NCBI GenBank assembly: GCA_026874595.1
Contig: CM049308.1
Coordinates: 53,515,624-53,579,623, forward strand
Reading direction: 5' to 3'
Length of the DNA stretch: 64,000 nt
DNA from: Sipunculus nudus
Lineage: Eukaryota; Annelida; Sipuncula; Golfingiida; Sipunculidae
A program made the position numbers and the translations under genes. Shown here piece by piece: positions 1-13,190 of the stretch. Below the pieces are notes generated by a model that saw nothing but the letters and a program-made list of their open reading frames with translations, did no database searches and had not been told where the DNA came from. Position 1 is the first letter of the stretch, and each line of letters starts with the position of its first letter.

Positions 1-667
1 AAATCTTTAGCCTTATCGGTCAACCGGTTCCTGAGATATGTAGAATTATGTGTTGAAACAGACGCACAAATGGACGCTGGGCAGAGAGGAAAGGTCAGAG
101 GTCAACCAAAAATGAGGGCGCAGCAGTTCACATGTGACCGATCATAATTCGGAATTTTAAAAATTCTACCCAGTGGTTATGGAGGAGTTTTTCTGAAACC
201 TATGCCGCGATGGCGGCAGCGTCGGCATCTGACTGAAAACTCTGTTTTGGCGGATACAATGATTGTAGCTGGCACCGCCAGTCTTATATACAACAAAGAG
301 ATATATAAATATGCCCAATGTCAGACTGATATGTCAAACCCCTTTTGTGAAATAAGCAGGGACATAAACTGTGCAAAAATTATTGAAGGTGGCGCCACCA
401 GTCTTGTTCACTATAAATATGTATAAACATGCCCTGCTGGCACCACCAGTCTTATATACAACAAAGAGATATATAAACATGCCCAATTTTAGGCTGATGT
501 ATCAAATTCCTATGTAGAAATAAGCAGGCGCATACACTGCAAAAGTCAGTGTAGGTGGCACCACCTGTCTTGTAAATGAAAATACCATCAAAGACGCATA
601 GACAGGTCAAAATATCAGTCCAATACATCAAACTTCCCCATAGTTTGATGCACTAGGCTGACAAGGC

Positions 668-1075
668 TTAGGTGATTCAGGCAGTTGCCCCCGAGTGACC
701 TGTGAAAAATTACTGCCTCAAGCTACTGCCCTGAGTGAACTCTTGACCTGCACCTGGTTAGACTGAGTGAACTTTTGACCTGTACCTGGCTGCACTGAGA
801 GAACTCTTGACCTATTGCATAATCTGACACAGTTGGCAGTCTGCCAAAGCTATAAATAGATTCAGGCTGAACTTTGGTGCCAAATATGATGTATGGAGCA
901 GTCTGCCAAAGCTATAAATAGAATGCAGCTACTGCACTGAGTGAACTCTTGACCTATACCTGGCTGCACTTCTTCCAATCCTGGCACTGTGCCAAAACTA
1001 TTTATAGAGCTGACATCATCTTGGCTATTGGCCAACATCAAGGCGCTGGCAATCTGCCAATGGTAAACCAAGTGC
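668..1075. repeat. Short degenerate tandem repeats (TGAACTCTTGACCT units)
   Basis: A roughly 35-bp unit containing GAGTGAACTCTTGACCT followed by ACCTGGCTGCAC occurs about four times (around 733, 767, 800 and 940). A second motif, CAGTCTGCCAAAGCTATAAA, occurs at about 838 and 899. The short open frame on the minus strand here is low complexity and I do not call it a gene. Confidence 0.6.
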
Positions 1076-1479
1076 TGCCATCTGTACACAAAAGTGGTCC
1101 TTACTTGAAATAACTTTGAAATTTATTTTCCCAATACAAAATGTTTTCAGCTGACTTTTTATAAAAAAGAAATCAGGAATATATGTAAAATTATTATGGA
1201 TGCATACTGAATGCAAAATTAAAATACAGATATATCTCATTGATGGCAAATTCTTGAATAAAGTTGAGTAGGGATACCAATAATTTATAATCCACATACA
1301 GTTGTCTTTATATAGCCTCAGAGAGCTGAATATCCATGATTGTAACATTGCCTGGTATGATGAATAACATAAATCTAAATTTGTTAAAGGCTTTTAAAAA
1401 AACTTTCTTCTCAATATTAACCAAAGATAACTTTAAATCTAAATGTTTAGTGGCATGATGTAATAGATGCTGATAAACT

Positions 1480-2345
1480 AGTGCCAGGCTAGATGTAGCA
1501 TCATAACACAGCTAAAATATTTGGTAAAATGACTAAAATCATTCTCCATAATTCAGCCAAAAATCATTCATGTGAAACCATTAATGACAATTATTATAGG
1601 AATTATTGTAGGGATTATTCTTGTAAAATATTTAACAAAATGGCTTCAGTGGCATCAGTTGAAAAACGTTTTGCAGGTTTATAACTCATATAGGAAGATA
1701 CAGCAAACTGGCTAAGTTCAGCTTCCACTAACTCAGCCAAAAAGCACTGAACCAAAACCATTTGAACAAACTTGAATTATCAACATCTGAGGATAATTAA
1801 TGTGTGAGATTTAAGAATTTGGCCCAGTGGTTTTTAAAAAGAAGATCTTTGTAGCCACTGAGCTAAAATGGCCTGTTATGGCATATGACTAAATTTAGCT
1901 TCCCATAACTTAGCCAAAAGTCACTGAAAAGAGACCATTTGAAAAAACTTCAGAAAGCACTACCCTAGGATCATTTCTGTGCGATATTAAACATTTTGGC
2001 CATATGGTTTCAGAGAAGAATTTTTTTGTAGCCCTCAGTGTGATACAGGCACTGATGACCCCGTACAAAAAAAGGCCGATGCAGGTGGTGCCACCAATAC
2101 CTCAATTTCAGATATGACCTATGTGACCAACATTGGCAAAAAATTTGGTGATGATAGCTCCAGTCGTTTCTGAGATTTAAAGTTTAATATGCTTTTTTGC
2201 ACAGTTAACAAAGTTCAACCTCCTGTATCTAGGCCTAAATTCTCAAAACTGGAAACATTCGAACAAACTTGTGAAAGATGGTTCCAGGGATCATTTCTGT
2301 GAAATATTGGACAATTTGGCTGGACAGTTTCAGAGAAGAAGATTT
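1480..2345. repeat. Degenerate ~190-bp tandem units inside the left repeat
   Basis: Related blocks restart near 1705, 1889 and 2216. Each has a TTCAGCTTCC-like start, a TCAGCCAAAA-like block, GGATCATTTCTGTG and finally TTTCAGAGAAGAA. The blocks are much decayed, so the period is approximate. Confidence 0.5.
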
Positions 2346-2479
2346 TTAAAGCTTTTTCAGCTTTTTCCCTAAAAATTCTAAGAAAATGCAGTTAGAAAAA
2401 AAATAAACAAAATCCAATATAGTTTTTGGGATGACTTATTATTTGCGCACCATCGCATAAGCTCACAGGTTAGCTAACA

Positions 2480-2945
2480 ATTTGATAAAATATAAAAATG
2501 AGGATCTGATGCAATCATTTGTTCACTATTTTTCTGCCAAGCAGCACAGGAGATAAAGGGATAAGCTTTGTTTGTCTACCTGTCAGCCTGTCCATTTTCA
2601 AATATTCAGCAGCTCATTTTTTTCCGGTTAGCACTGTTGAATTAAATTTTATATCCTGTATGTAAATGCAGAGATGTTGTAATTCCAACCATTCAGCCCC
2701 CCCCCCCCCACCCCCAAGTCCTTGCACTTGGGACATTTAGTTATCATTGCAATTGTATCCATTTGACAAAATTGAAAAATAAAAAAAAAATTATTCCCTT
2801 CTCATCAATACAAACCTAGCATATCACTCAACCATGGCCAATATTACCTTTTCCTCTCAGACATGATCTCCATTTGTTATTATTTTAGATTTTTACCTTT
2901 AAGGTCAACTTCAGCTGAGCACCGTGAGCATTGGGTCCTTTGTAT
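2480..2945 (+). repeat. 3' fragment of the 1.9-kb repeat family (fourth copy)
   Basis: The text from GAGGATCTGATGCAATCATT through TTACCTTTAAGGTCAACTTCAGCTGAGCACCGTGAG to the TGGGTCCTTTGT end matches the 3' quarter of the copies ending at 4876, 31710 and 56874, closest to the third. It lies directly upstream of a near full-length copy. Confidence 0.65.
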
Positions 2946-2976
2946 TATAGACCGAATCAAAAGACCACTACAGTTT

Positions 2977-4876
2977 TTAGCTCAGCTGACTATAAGTCAT
3001 CTGAGCTATAGTCGTGGTCCATTGTCCGTCTGTCCGTCCGTCTGTCCGTCCGTCCGTCCGTCCGTAGATGTGGCACGTTTTGAAACCGTAAGACCTAGGA
3101 ATCCAAAATTCATCATAATGTTAGATGTCCCCAAGATCTCCTACCAAGCCGAAAACTGGGTCTTTGCGACTTCGTTCCTTTGAGAAATTAAGGAAAAACC
3201 TCAATTTTTTATTAAAATCCTATTTTCACACTTCAGGACTGCCTAATATCAAAACCACTCATCTGTTTTTCCTCATATTTACCATAAATATTCCTCTATA
3301 TAGTTCCTATGTACATGCCAGAAATTAAGTCTGTAAAGTATAAATTCTTTAAGTTATGGGCCCAAACATAATGGACTTTGTAAAAAATCAGGAAAAATAA
3401 TAACTCACTTAACATGAAAAATTTTGAAACTAGAGTCTATTTTCTCAAGTATATAACTATGTTTAATTAAGATTCAACTGTTTACCAAAAATTAGATCTG
3501 AATTTTGTAAATTTTTTAAGTTATTAGCATAAAAAAAAATCAGTACCTTAAATTTTGCCCAACTTTGACCATGGCACGTTTTTTTCCTGTAAGCACCATT
3601 GTTTTAATTTTCACAGCATGTAAACATAAATATTTAGTTTGTCTAAATCTGAAATTTGAAAATAAAAGCTTGAAAATTAAGCTAGTTATTGATTTTTTTT
3701 TCTGTAGTCACTTGATTTGATTACAGATGCAGGGTCCCACTCCAGGTCACTGGAAGTCAGCTATGCCAGGGTTTCTGATTCGTTACAGTCACTGGGGGAG
3801 ATCCCCTGCTGTGACAGGTGTACACTTATTCTCATATCACCACCCCAATCACCCCCCCCCCCCCCCCCCCCCCGCAAACCCAACCTACCAAGTGTTATGC
3901 AGTAATTGTTATTGTTTTCACTGTATCTCCTTAATTGTAATGCTGTTTCCACTCCGATATGCAAAAACTTTCCTTGAAAAAATAATTCAAGGTGTAATCC
4001 AGAAGATGCAATGTTGTGTAATGTAGCATTTTTAAAGAAATCAATTTTCTTTTAAATGATTTTAACAAATATAAATGAACCCATCAGTATGCTTAAATTA
4101 TTATAAAATATTAAGCACATTATGGATAAATAAAGACACAATTAAAAATTGTGAAATCTAAATCAAGTATTATTTTTAGATATTTATTGTTTTGCAGATT
4201 TAAAATATATATTTTTGTGGTAAAAAATAAATAAACATTTGTATGCATGATGTGGTGTTATCTGACAAGATTGAGATTTATGATGATGCAATTGAGAATT
4301 ATGAATCAACTTTTATATTCAGATATATTTGTTAAATTGGAAATGTATAGAAATATAAACTTAAATTAGAAAATAATTGATGTGATAAAAAAATCAGGAT
4401 TTAATACAAACATTTGTTCATTATTTCCCTGCCTCAGCAGAATTTGGGATCAGGCTTTGTTTGCCTTGTTTTATGTTGTTAATTAGCTATATTTCAACTG
4501 TATACATTTCATAAAAAAAATACATATATATTTAATCATATATATTATACAAAAAAATAGATGCAATTGAACAAATGTGTAAACTACTGAAATGTCAACA
4601 GTTAATCGAAAAACCAACTAATGATCATGGTGATAGTACAGATCATTTGTTCACAAACTGCTCACATGCTTTAGTTTCAACATTAGGAAACACATGGTCA
4701 GGTCACAAAATAATTTTTTGCAACAGTTTCTTGCTCATCAATACAAACCAATCATATAAACCAACCATGGCCTTTATTACCTCTTCCTCTTACACTTTAT
4801 CTCCATTAGATATTATTTTAGATTTTTACCTTCAAGGTTAACGTCAGCTGAGCACAGTGACCCATAGGTCCCTTGT
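2977..4876 (+). repeat. 1.9-kb non-coding repeat family, copy A
   Basis: It starts TTTTTAGCTCAGCTGACTAT and ends GACCCATAGGTCCCTTGTT. The start folds into a hairpin of 13-bp arms with one mismatch and a loop of about three bases (2979-3007). GCTCAGCTGAC also occurs inverted near the 3' end (4843-4853), forming a subterminal inverted repeat. A GTCCGTC run follows the hairpin (about 3018-3064) and a 22-base C run sits at 3852-3873. No long open frame is present, so it is non-autonomous if it is mobile. Copy B is nearly identical. The copy sits just 5' of the COA4 exon, so it is probably intronic. Confidence 0.85.
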
Positions 4877-4951
4877 TTTTAAATACTTTTAAATAGTTTT
4901 ATAATTAAGATTTGTTCATTGTGTATATCCATGTAAATTGATATGTTACAG

Positions 4952-5062
4952 GAGTGTATGGCAGAAACACAAGACTGGAGAAAATGCCAGAAGCAAGTCA
5001 CAGAGTTCAGGGAATGTATGGCTAAATTTCACAAGAAACAGATGGCAGACAAGAAATCATGA
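4952..5062 (+). CDS. COA4: COA4/CHCHD8, cytochrome c oxidase assembly factor 4, last coding exon (partial)
   Basis: This 37-codon exon, 36 residues plus stop, begins right after a 3' splice site (ATGTTACAG ending at 4951) and ends at TGA 5060-5062. It encodes ECMAETQDWRKCQ, continues to a third cysteine, and ends in a Lys-rich tail. The cysteines at exon residues 2, 12 and 22 are each nine residues apart (CX9C-X9C), the twin CX9C signature of small proteins of the mitochondrial intermembrane space. The ECMA.QDW.KCQ.QV..F..CM pattern is that of COA4, a soluble factor needed for assembly of respiratory complex IV. The first coding exon, which should hold the first cysteine and the N terminus, was not found; either it lies left of the window or I missed it. 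The 1.9-kb repeat ends 75 bases before the splice acceptor. AATAAA at 5736-5741 is a possible poly(A) signal. Confidence 0.85.
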   Translation, partial: ECMAETQDWRKCQKQVTEFRECMAKFHKKQMADKKS

Positions 5063-7422
5063 TTCTACACCAGGATAAAAGAGGAAACAATATATGTGCA
5101 CAAAACACAGGCAGAATTCTACAGCACAAATATCTGATCAATGTAAACTGCCAGTGTATTATGGAGTTACACTCTGCTCATATTCCAGCTTGAGAAAACA
5201 ATCTTTTAGCATGTGGTGGTGATAATGGCTATACTCAATGCCTCACATGATAAACCTCTTCATACTGAGATGGTAGAAATGTTATCATAAAGTGACATAC
5301 ATGACTGTAGAGATTTTGTGATTAGATTATTCCTGGCCTGAGAACAAAAGTATACATGTGCATCCTTTAAAAAACACACTTGTAATACTATCATAGGTCG
5401 TTGTTTACAGTAATACTTTAGCACATGGATCCATTACCATTGAGCTGCAGCAACAATCTAATAATTTGAGGAAATGTGACTTGAACTTTTGTTAAATTTG
5501 ATAATCATTGACAGCATTTATTTTCAGTGTGAACCTTTATTCTGTGGTGACCTCATAATGAAATGTGCAAGTTGTGTGCAGGTAATCTTCAGTAAAATTT
5601 ATTATACACATTATTTGTAGTATGCAAATTTATAAAATATATACTTTTTATATTGTCTTTTTAATAAGGTGGCTGGGGCATCTTCAAGGATAACTGGTAT
5701 CAAGATAATGTGTTATCATGATTTTTTTTTTCAATAATAAAAGGTGATATTTATATTGAAATGGACTTCAAATGTTGTTTGGCTATATTTGGTATGCTTT
5801 TATGTGTCAATATTCTAAATGTTCATCCAGGCCAGGCTTTGACTGAAGCACTTGCCCAGTTTTTCTAGACTAATCAGATTACTATGAAGTAGAACTTCTG
5901 TGGTGTCTTAATGTTCCTGTACAGTATGTGACCATTATACTGGTAGATTTGAATATGCCTGAATGTAGTACATGTACAGTGTAATACAAAATAAGACGCA
6001 TTTGGGATCTCGAGGGCCATGATAATTTTAAGGAAAAATAAATATTAAATTTTGACATTAAACAACTTTAGCCTCTAGTTAATCTGTATTAAGAGACATA
6101 TAACTGAAAAGAGCTGGTCTGTTAATGATTTAAACTTTGCCTAAACTTTGTTAATATATAATTGAATATATAAAAACAATTTTTTTAAGGACATTTGCTT
6201 TTCCTGTTAGGACTAGTGAATAGTTGGCTTTACCAGTCCTCTAGTTGAGAGATACTTTTTAGCTAATACTGACCCTGACATTGCTCATACAGTCAACACT
6301 AGAAAACAAGGACATCAGTTCAGATGCAACTTTTATTCCACAATAGGTAACATACATATATACTTAGATGATACAGATCAGTAAATTCCTGCCATACATT
6401 TATCCTATCATCACAAATGATATCACCGTTTCTATTACATACTATCTTCTCCTACCATGCCAGTTACTAACTATCCTGGAGTACTGTGCTTGTCAGCTTA
6501 TACACTCTAAAATAAGTTTGAAACTTGATGAGCAAGTGTTATAGGACATGGAACAAAAATGATATTTGATAAATCTCAAACATTGTATATGTTATCAATA
6601 ATTGGCTCACAGTGAAAGGCAAGCAATATGAATATATATAGGGTGATTAGGACACACCAGGCTTTTGTTCTCTAGCTTTCTTTGACACGGGGATAAAATG
6701 TGAAGCCAGATATCTTTATTGCCAAAATTTAATAAGGTGTAAGAGAAAATATGGCTCCAGTGGAAAGAGGGGGAAAAGAAGAAACTGCATACATATTTGT
6801 ACATATTTGAAGATGCAATAATGATTATATACATAAATTGCTCTTCAGCTAGGGATTAAATATCAATTGGCAAAAACAAAGGACCAAGGCATTTCCCAAT
6901 ACAATACGCACTCTACCCTTTGCCCAGGTTCAAGGAAAATCAGTATGTGGCATTTAAAAAAAGTACTGGATTATTATTGTACTGATATTATCCAACACAA
7001 TTTTTTAAGGTCCTTATGTTATGAAAATAACATATTACTGATATACAGCTCTGGCAAGAAACATTCTAATTCTAAAGAGCTTGCATTAAAACTTGCCAGT
7101 ACACTCACATCCAGATATAAACACTTGTATCCCTCTATGTGTTACCTTTTGTCACAGCACAGTTTAACATACAATATATATACAGAAAATGAGATAAGAC
7201 ATGGAATGATACAATTATATCACAATTGCTAAGGACTTTAAAGAATAGAAACATAAGTTAAATTATTTTACATTAATATTATGGCAATGGGAGTAAATGT
7301 GGATAAAATTAAATTTATATTTGACTGCTTAAAACACTTAAATATTTTCCTTACAGTGGACACAACCCACTTGCCATTATAACTGATTATAATTAATTAA
7401 TTTTAAGTGCTACTCTCTTCAT
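5063..7422. other. COA4 3' UTR candidate and AT-rich spacer
   Basis: The first ~680 bases after the COA4 stop may be its 3' UTR, ending near AATAAA at 5736-5741. Beyond this I see only AT-rich sequence with short stop-interrupted frames. No repeat structure or further exon could be supported. Confidence 0.4.
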
Positions 7423-7730
7423 GCAACGGTTATATACTGCACTTGGCAGTCGTCCCAGATTTTAAACATGCGACACCTGCACCCAAGAATCGGATCAACA
7501 AGGTCAGTGTTCTGGTGTACTGGTAATCAGACCAGCAAGAGCGGGTGTCACATTTTGATTGCTGGTCAACTTTTTGAGCTTGATGCACAATGCGTTACCA
7601 AGCTCGTATTGGTCCGATTACAATTCTTTCCTCTGTGTGCACTCTGGTGTTCTTACCCAGAAAATCTTGCTATGCAAAGCAGTGGTTACACAAAATGAGA
7701 TCTGGGATGACTGCAGTGTATAACCATTGC
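7423..7730. mobile_element. 308-bp MITE-like element with ~40-bp terminal inverted repeats
   Basis: The left end GCAACGGTTATATACTGCA pairs with the right end, whose reverse complement is GCAATGGTTATACACTGCA; both continue into a CCCAGAT block. The flanks (CTCTTCAT, ATCATCAT) match at 6 of 8 positions, a possible degenerate target duplication. A 19-base string near the right end (7670-7688, CTATGCAAAGCAGTGGTTA) recurs at 18020-18038. No transposase is present. Confidence 0.7.
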
Positions 7731-10700
7731 ATCATCATGAGTAGTGCAAGTAACTGCTTATCATAGAAAGTTAAATGATATAACACTGATAACTTGGACG
7801 AAATACCTATGCAAATAATACTTGCAAAGTATTATATATTAAATTATATATAAAACCACACAGGGGTGAGCATCTTCTGGCAGCAACTGCTGACTAAGAA
7901 CATTGTTCTTACAACAGCCCCTCAGATTTCATCGTAATCAAATAATCTTATAATAATACAATATCTTAACATTATTATGATACAAGAAGAAAATTTTTTT
8001 TAAATTTCATCTTCCCTCCCATTTTCACATTCCCAAAATCCTATGCGACTTAATTTTGTCGGAGTGTCCTGGACTTCTTATCTTTTCTTCTTTTTATCTC
8101 CCTGATAAATATATATATACAATATATATATTTATAAAACACATTCCATTTTACTTATTCTATTATACTAATTCATTCTCATCCTATTTATCGGTCTCTC
8201 TCTCTCTCTCTCTTATGTATGTGTATATATAATTATATATATATATATGCAGTGGATGGATGCTCAAATGAAAAACAATACTGCTTCAGTTAACCTGTGA
8301 TTCATGTGTATGTATGGCACACAGAACTGATCAAGAGTAAAGTGTGCATGATGAACGTGGAATTTCTTTAGTAAACATAAATTGAGCTAGAACATGAAAC
8401 GATAGGTCACTATATGAGTATCCCTTACAGCTATTATGCACATTGAGTAATAACAATTTGTAAATTCCCACCTACATTCTGGACACCAAAACAAATCATG
8501 TTTATTCTTTCATCATCAGCTGCAATCAGCAGCTCACATCTTACAAATATAATATTACACGTAATATATTAACTTCCTTCTAAACTGGTCTTGAAGAATA
8601 TTTTCATCTATGCACAAAATGCTCCAATCAAGTAGAAATGCTAAAATCTCTTGTCCATGACACTGAACTTCAACGATAATATTATATCCTACAAAGCCCA
8701 ATTATGTTAATATGATTATCACGATAAAGGAATAATATAACCAGTGATAGTTGCAAACAAACTTTAGTGATTGTGTGCTATCAGATTCTTAATAGAGTGA
8801 TTATTTCTGGTAATCTGTTGGCACCATAGTAAATATATTCATAAATGTGTGTGTTTGCATGTTTGGGGGTGGGGTTGTCTATCCGTTACTAAGCCTCAAT
8901 CACAACCAGTTCAGCCTGTAATCTTTGGAGTGTGATTTTTATATTTGATGCTGTCAGTGGCAGAATATGCTAGACCATATAAAGAGATACAAGTGTATCC
9001 ACAGAATATGTGTATGATTAAATATGCAGGGTAATTTGTAACCATAAGACACAATGTGTCCTGCATGCTTTTTTTAGCATCATGACTTTTGATCTTTTTT
9101 TTTTAAGTTACCATGAATTAAAATTTTGTTTTTGGCATGTAAACATACTACGTACTGCCTGTATACAATCTGCAGTAAGCTCCCTTAACTGTTAACATAC
9201 ACTGTTTCACCACAAATTTATGGGTACATATCTGGTAAAGCAAAAATATTCCTGTATCAGACACTTCCATTTCCCTAGTCACATATGATACTGTATGCTA
9301 GCACCACCTTTTGAGCACCTGCAAAACTAATATCCAGTCCCTGCAATGACCAATCCAGTATCCACTCCCTGCATATTTCAAGATGATTTAATTTTAAAAT
9401 CAAGTAACTGATCATTTCTTCTTAATTTTGTGTTGAGATTAGCCAGTTACTTTCTAAGATATCATGTAGAAATACAAATATATGCAGCCATTGTGGTAAA
9501 CTCAGCTATGCAGTATATACAGAGCCACAGGCCACTGCCTTCATTTATCTATCAGGTGGAGTGCATACAAATGGTAGATGCTGCTAACCTCCTGGCACAC
9601 CCAGCTGAAATGTAATACAATGTACATGCTCCTCGCAGGCTGAAACAATTGCGTTATCTGGTCACTAGGACACAGCAGTGATAATGTAACACATGCACAC
9701 CTCTGGCTGAAACAATCTCCCAAGCTCACTCACTAGAACAGGCACCTAATATACAGGGTAAAAAATACTCAGAAAAAGTGCAGGTTAAGTAAACCTATGT
9801 ACTCCACGTGTATTTGTTGTGTGAATGGAGGATTTCATCCAGATTCTAGACTATGCCCTGAATTGATAGGCTGGTACACATAACATCATGGACCCAATTT
9901 TTTCATCAAGTCAGATCTAGTATTATGCATGATGTTTTTAATTCTCTGCTGAAAATTTGGGAATGACAGTGGCATACTGAGCTATTACAGAGATTTAGAA
10001 TTTTTAGTCATAGGGAATTTCCCAGTGTGTGATGCTACTGCCGAGTTGACAGTGCTCACAGATGTGCCAATAGTTTTTGAACATATCACACAACCTCATG
10101 TTGAGTGAAAAAAAATTTTATTCCTCCAGGAATTGGGCTCATTTGATGTAAAATCTATATTAATATTTTTTCCATAACCCATTATATTATATGATAATAT
10201 AATGAGATCTGGAATATGTTTGCTTGACCTTTGATTGACCCTTGCATCATCTACAATTTGTATGTGCTCCATCCTCTAAACAAATGAAGGCTTTGTATAT
10301 ACTACAGTGCCAGAACTTGGTCCACCAAAGTGGCAACCTCCTGTCCTAGGCTTTGGTAAAGTAGCAATCTTTTGGTTTGTTAACGTAACAGATTTACTTA
10401 TTGATGATTTATTTAAATAACAATACGCTACTATACAAAACGTTCACTAAATGGTAAAAGAATATATTAATCTGGTTTAATCTGGATGAAAGTTACATCA
10501 AATTGTATTTTATTGTAAAAACTTAATATTATGTGTTCCTAAGGGTAAATATATGTGATAAATTTAATAATAAATTTTTAAATTAAATTTAAAATGAGAT
10601 TCAGATTTAAATTTCAAAATTAAGCATAAGTTGCTTAGTATAATAATTATTTGTAACAAAATTAAACAAATTATAAAACAGATGAGTTTAAAGTACTTGT

Positions 10701-12571
10701 TACTAAGGAGTAATAATAAAATTGATTATACATGTATTACTCCAACTCATAGTGAAAAAAAACATGGCCACCAACAAAAACTAAGAAATTGTTCTAAATA
10801 CTGCTATAATTTTCACTGCTATATTTTGTGGATCTTTTATTTTGGTGAATAAGCACCAAAGCCTGTGTAAATTTGCCATTCAATGAATTTGCCTAATTCT
10901 TTTATGCTGCATTCAAAAAAGCATAAATGCAACTGGATTAAACTTTGTACTGTTCACATGAACCTGTCATAGATAAAACAGTTCATTATACATTCTGGCA
11001 TATTTTGGCTAAACTGTTTGTTTAATAAAATTGCCCTTTCACACTGTAAATTGTTTGGCCTAAGTGAATGTAGTGTGCAGATCAGAACAGTTTATTATTT
11101 TGGTGTGGTCTTTCTGCAGCAGTTGAAAAATGTAACAATGTGTTCAGTACACACATTAAATGCATTCATTGAAAAAATGCTGATAATCATAAATGAATTC
11201 TGAAAGTAAGCAAATAAACATGTTCAAAAAACTTTTTTATAATTAATAAAAGAACAATAAAATGATAATTGATTTTCATTATATAAGTTATGGACATTCC
11301 CTTGATGCTAATATACATCAAGTATGGCTTATAATGTACAACAAAAGTCTTTGTTCAAAGGTATGAATTACACGATTACATACTATATAGAATGAAAACA
11401 CAACCATACATCACAAAAACATGTACTTAAATGTAAAACACTGTAAGATAAAACTTATATAATGGACATGATATAGAATACAAACTTAACTTTAAACTTG
11501 ATCATGAATCAGAAAGTTCTCTGATAGGATGAACTCAATATTATTCAATGACATATATACATATTAGCTCTTCAAGATAAATAAATGTTTCTTCTGTTTA
11601 TCGGACACATTTATAATGCCCTTAACAGTATAAAGCAAGAATGATCTTGATGGCATCATGAAGCAAAAATATTTGCTAAATAGAACTAAGGTGCTTGCTA
11701 AAGTTGAGTTAAATATGAAAAAAAAATTACATCATCTAATTCTATGATTGTATCTGTGCATTATGAAACATCTTGCTCATCTTGTACAAATTAAAGATTA
11801 ACAGTGCAAATTACTATTACTTTTGTGAACCAACAAACATTGGTTTGTTCCAGTGGCTCTTTTATATATAACAATATAACCCATATATACATAAAAATAG
11901 TTCTATATAATGGAGGACTAGGTAATCTCATAATAGTATAGTGTCTTATCTACACAGTCTAGCTATAAGCTTTAATATAGAAAAAGCTGTGAGTTAATAT
12001 ATACACCTGATGACTTGAATAACTTAAATGTAATAATTGAGAGTAGACAAGTATGCAGTTCCCCTTGTGTCAGGTATTTATATCCAACTGATCAAAAAGT
12101 AAACATTATAAAGTAATACTGAAGAAACAGAAAATAGTTTTCCAAATTTACAGTATCTCCACAAGTTTCTTCAACTTTGCAGGTATGGAAAGGACTGCTG
12201 GAGTAATTCCAGGTGCAGAACTTAACTAATTGCTAACAATTGAATATAGCCCAAAATCAGTCTAGCCCACACATTTTAGCTATCCCTGCTATATAATTAC
12301 ATACCAGTAATTATGTTTACATCTATATACATAAAACTACATTTGTTATGTAAAATGGCATGAAGCAGATCATCTTCAAAAATTTATGTGTTATAATGGG
12401 TATCATTTTCAAAAGTTTATTAAAAGCCTATAGTGCATGTCTTTTTTTGTCTTGTGCTTGTGTAAGCACCTGAATCAAACTGTGGAAAAGTGGCCAAATC
12501 ATGAACAAATTTAAACAGTTACAACACTGCTACCCAGGCTTAGCTTGTCATTTTCTAAATGGAATAAACTA
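7731..12571. other. AT-rich intergenic DNA
   Basis: No gene was recognised. The stretch holds (TC)n at about 8192-8212 followed by AT-rich microsatellite, and short random frames. Part of it could belong to a long 3' UTR of the minus-strand gene ending at 14815, but I have no direct support for that. Confidence 0.4.
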
Positions 12572-13190
12572 AAGTCCGTTCCACTACCCCTGTCTACCTG
12601 ATTTTTCGCTGTCATCTCTACATAAGACAAACATGCCAAACATTATTTGCACCAAATGGCATAAAGAGGCAAATTATGCGTAATTTTTGGTACCTTACCT
12701 CCTCATGATATAAATATTATTTACTTTACAGCCTGGTTGACGTCTCATATATATCTGTGGTTCATGGCATCTTAAATAAGTGGCTGGTGTTTATCCTCCT
12801 TGGATATGGATATAAAGTAATGTGACGTAATAGTGAAGTGCGTGCATGCGGAGAATACAAGTCTCGCTGTAAACAGAGGTCAGCAGCTCTTGATCATTGG
12901 TCCCATGAATGTTGGTGCCTCTTTAGTATGTCATGTCTATTATATGACATGATCACTTTACCCTGATATGTCCATTTCACAGATCAGTGGCAAGATGTTG
13001 CTACAGAATAGACTAGTTACTCATGGTTTTCAATTGTTTACAGGAAAATGACATTAGGTAGGCTATTATTTCCTTAACAGCTAATAACATATTTTCCTCT
13101 TTCTGCCCTAAGGACAAAAAGTTTGGGCTTTCTTAGACTCGCAAAAAAATAATCGCGAAAAAACTTTTTTGGTAGGGGTGCTGGAACGGA
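12572..13190. mobile_element. Possible ~620-bp terminal-inverted-repeat element
   Basis: The left end AAGTCCGTTCCACTACCCCT pairs with a right end whose reverse complement is ATAGTCCGTTCCAGCACCCCT. Next to the right end is a CGC-AAAAAAATAATCGCG block like those near 59.2 kb. The interior has no coding capacity. No target duplication was identified. Confidence 0.5.

Larger units (their letters stand above)
1..2470 (-). repeat. Reverse-oriented copy of the complex satellite/composite repeat
   Basis: Positions 1-150 match, in reverse complement, the segment near 35690-35830 (GACCTCTGACCTTTCC, CCCAGCGT and an AACCG-TTTGACCGATT-like core). Positions 2010-2470 match 34730-35260 in reverse complement, ending at a shared edge with GCGATGG/CCATCGC and TGTGAGCTTA/TAAGCTCACA. 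GGTGGCGCCACC and decayed forms (GGTGGCACCACC, GGTGGTGCCACC) recur at about 390, 550 and 2080. The middle part (640-2000) is not simply colinear and carries other tandem repeats. No coding sequence was seen. Confidence 0.75.
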
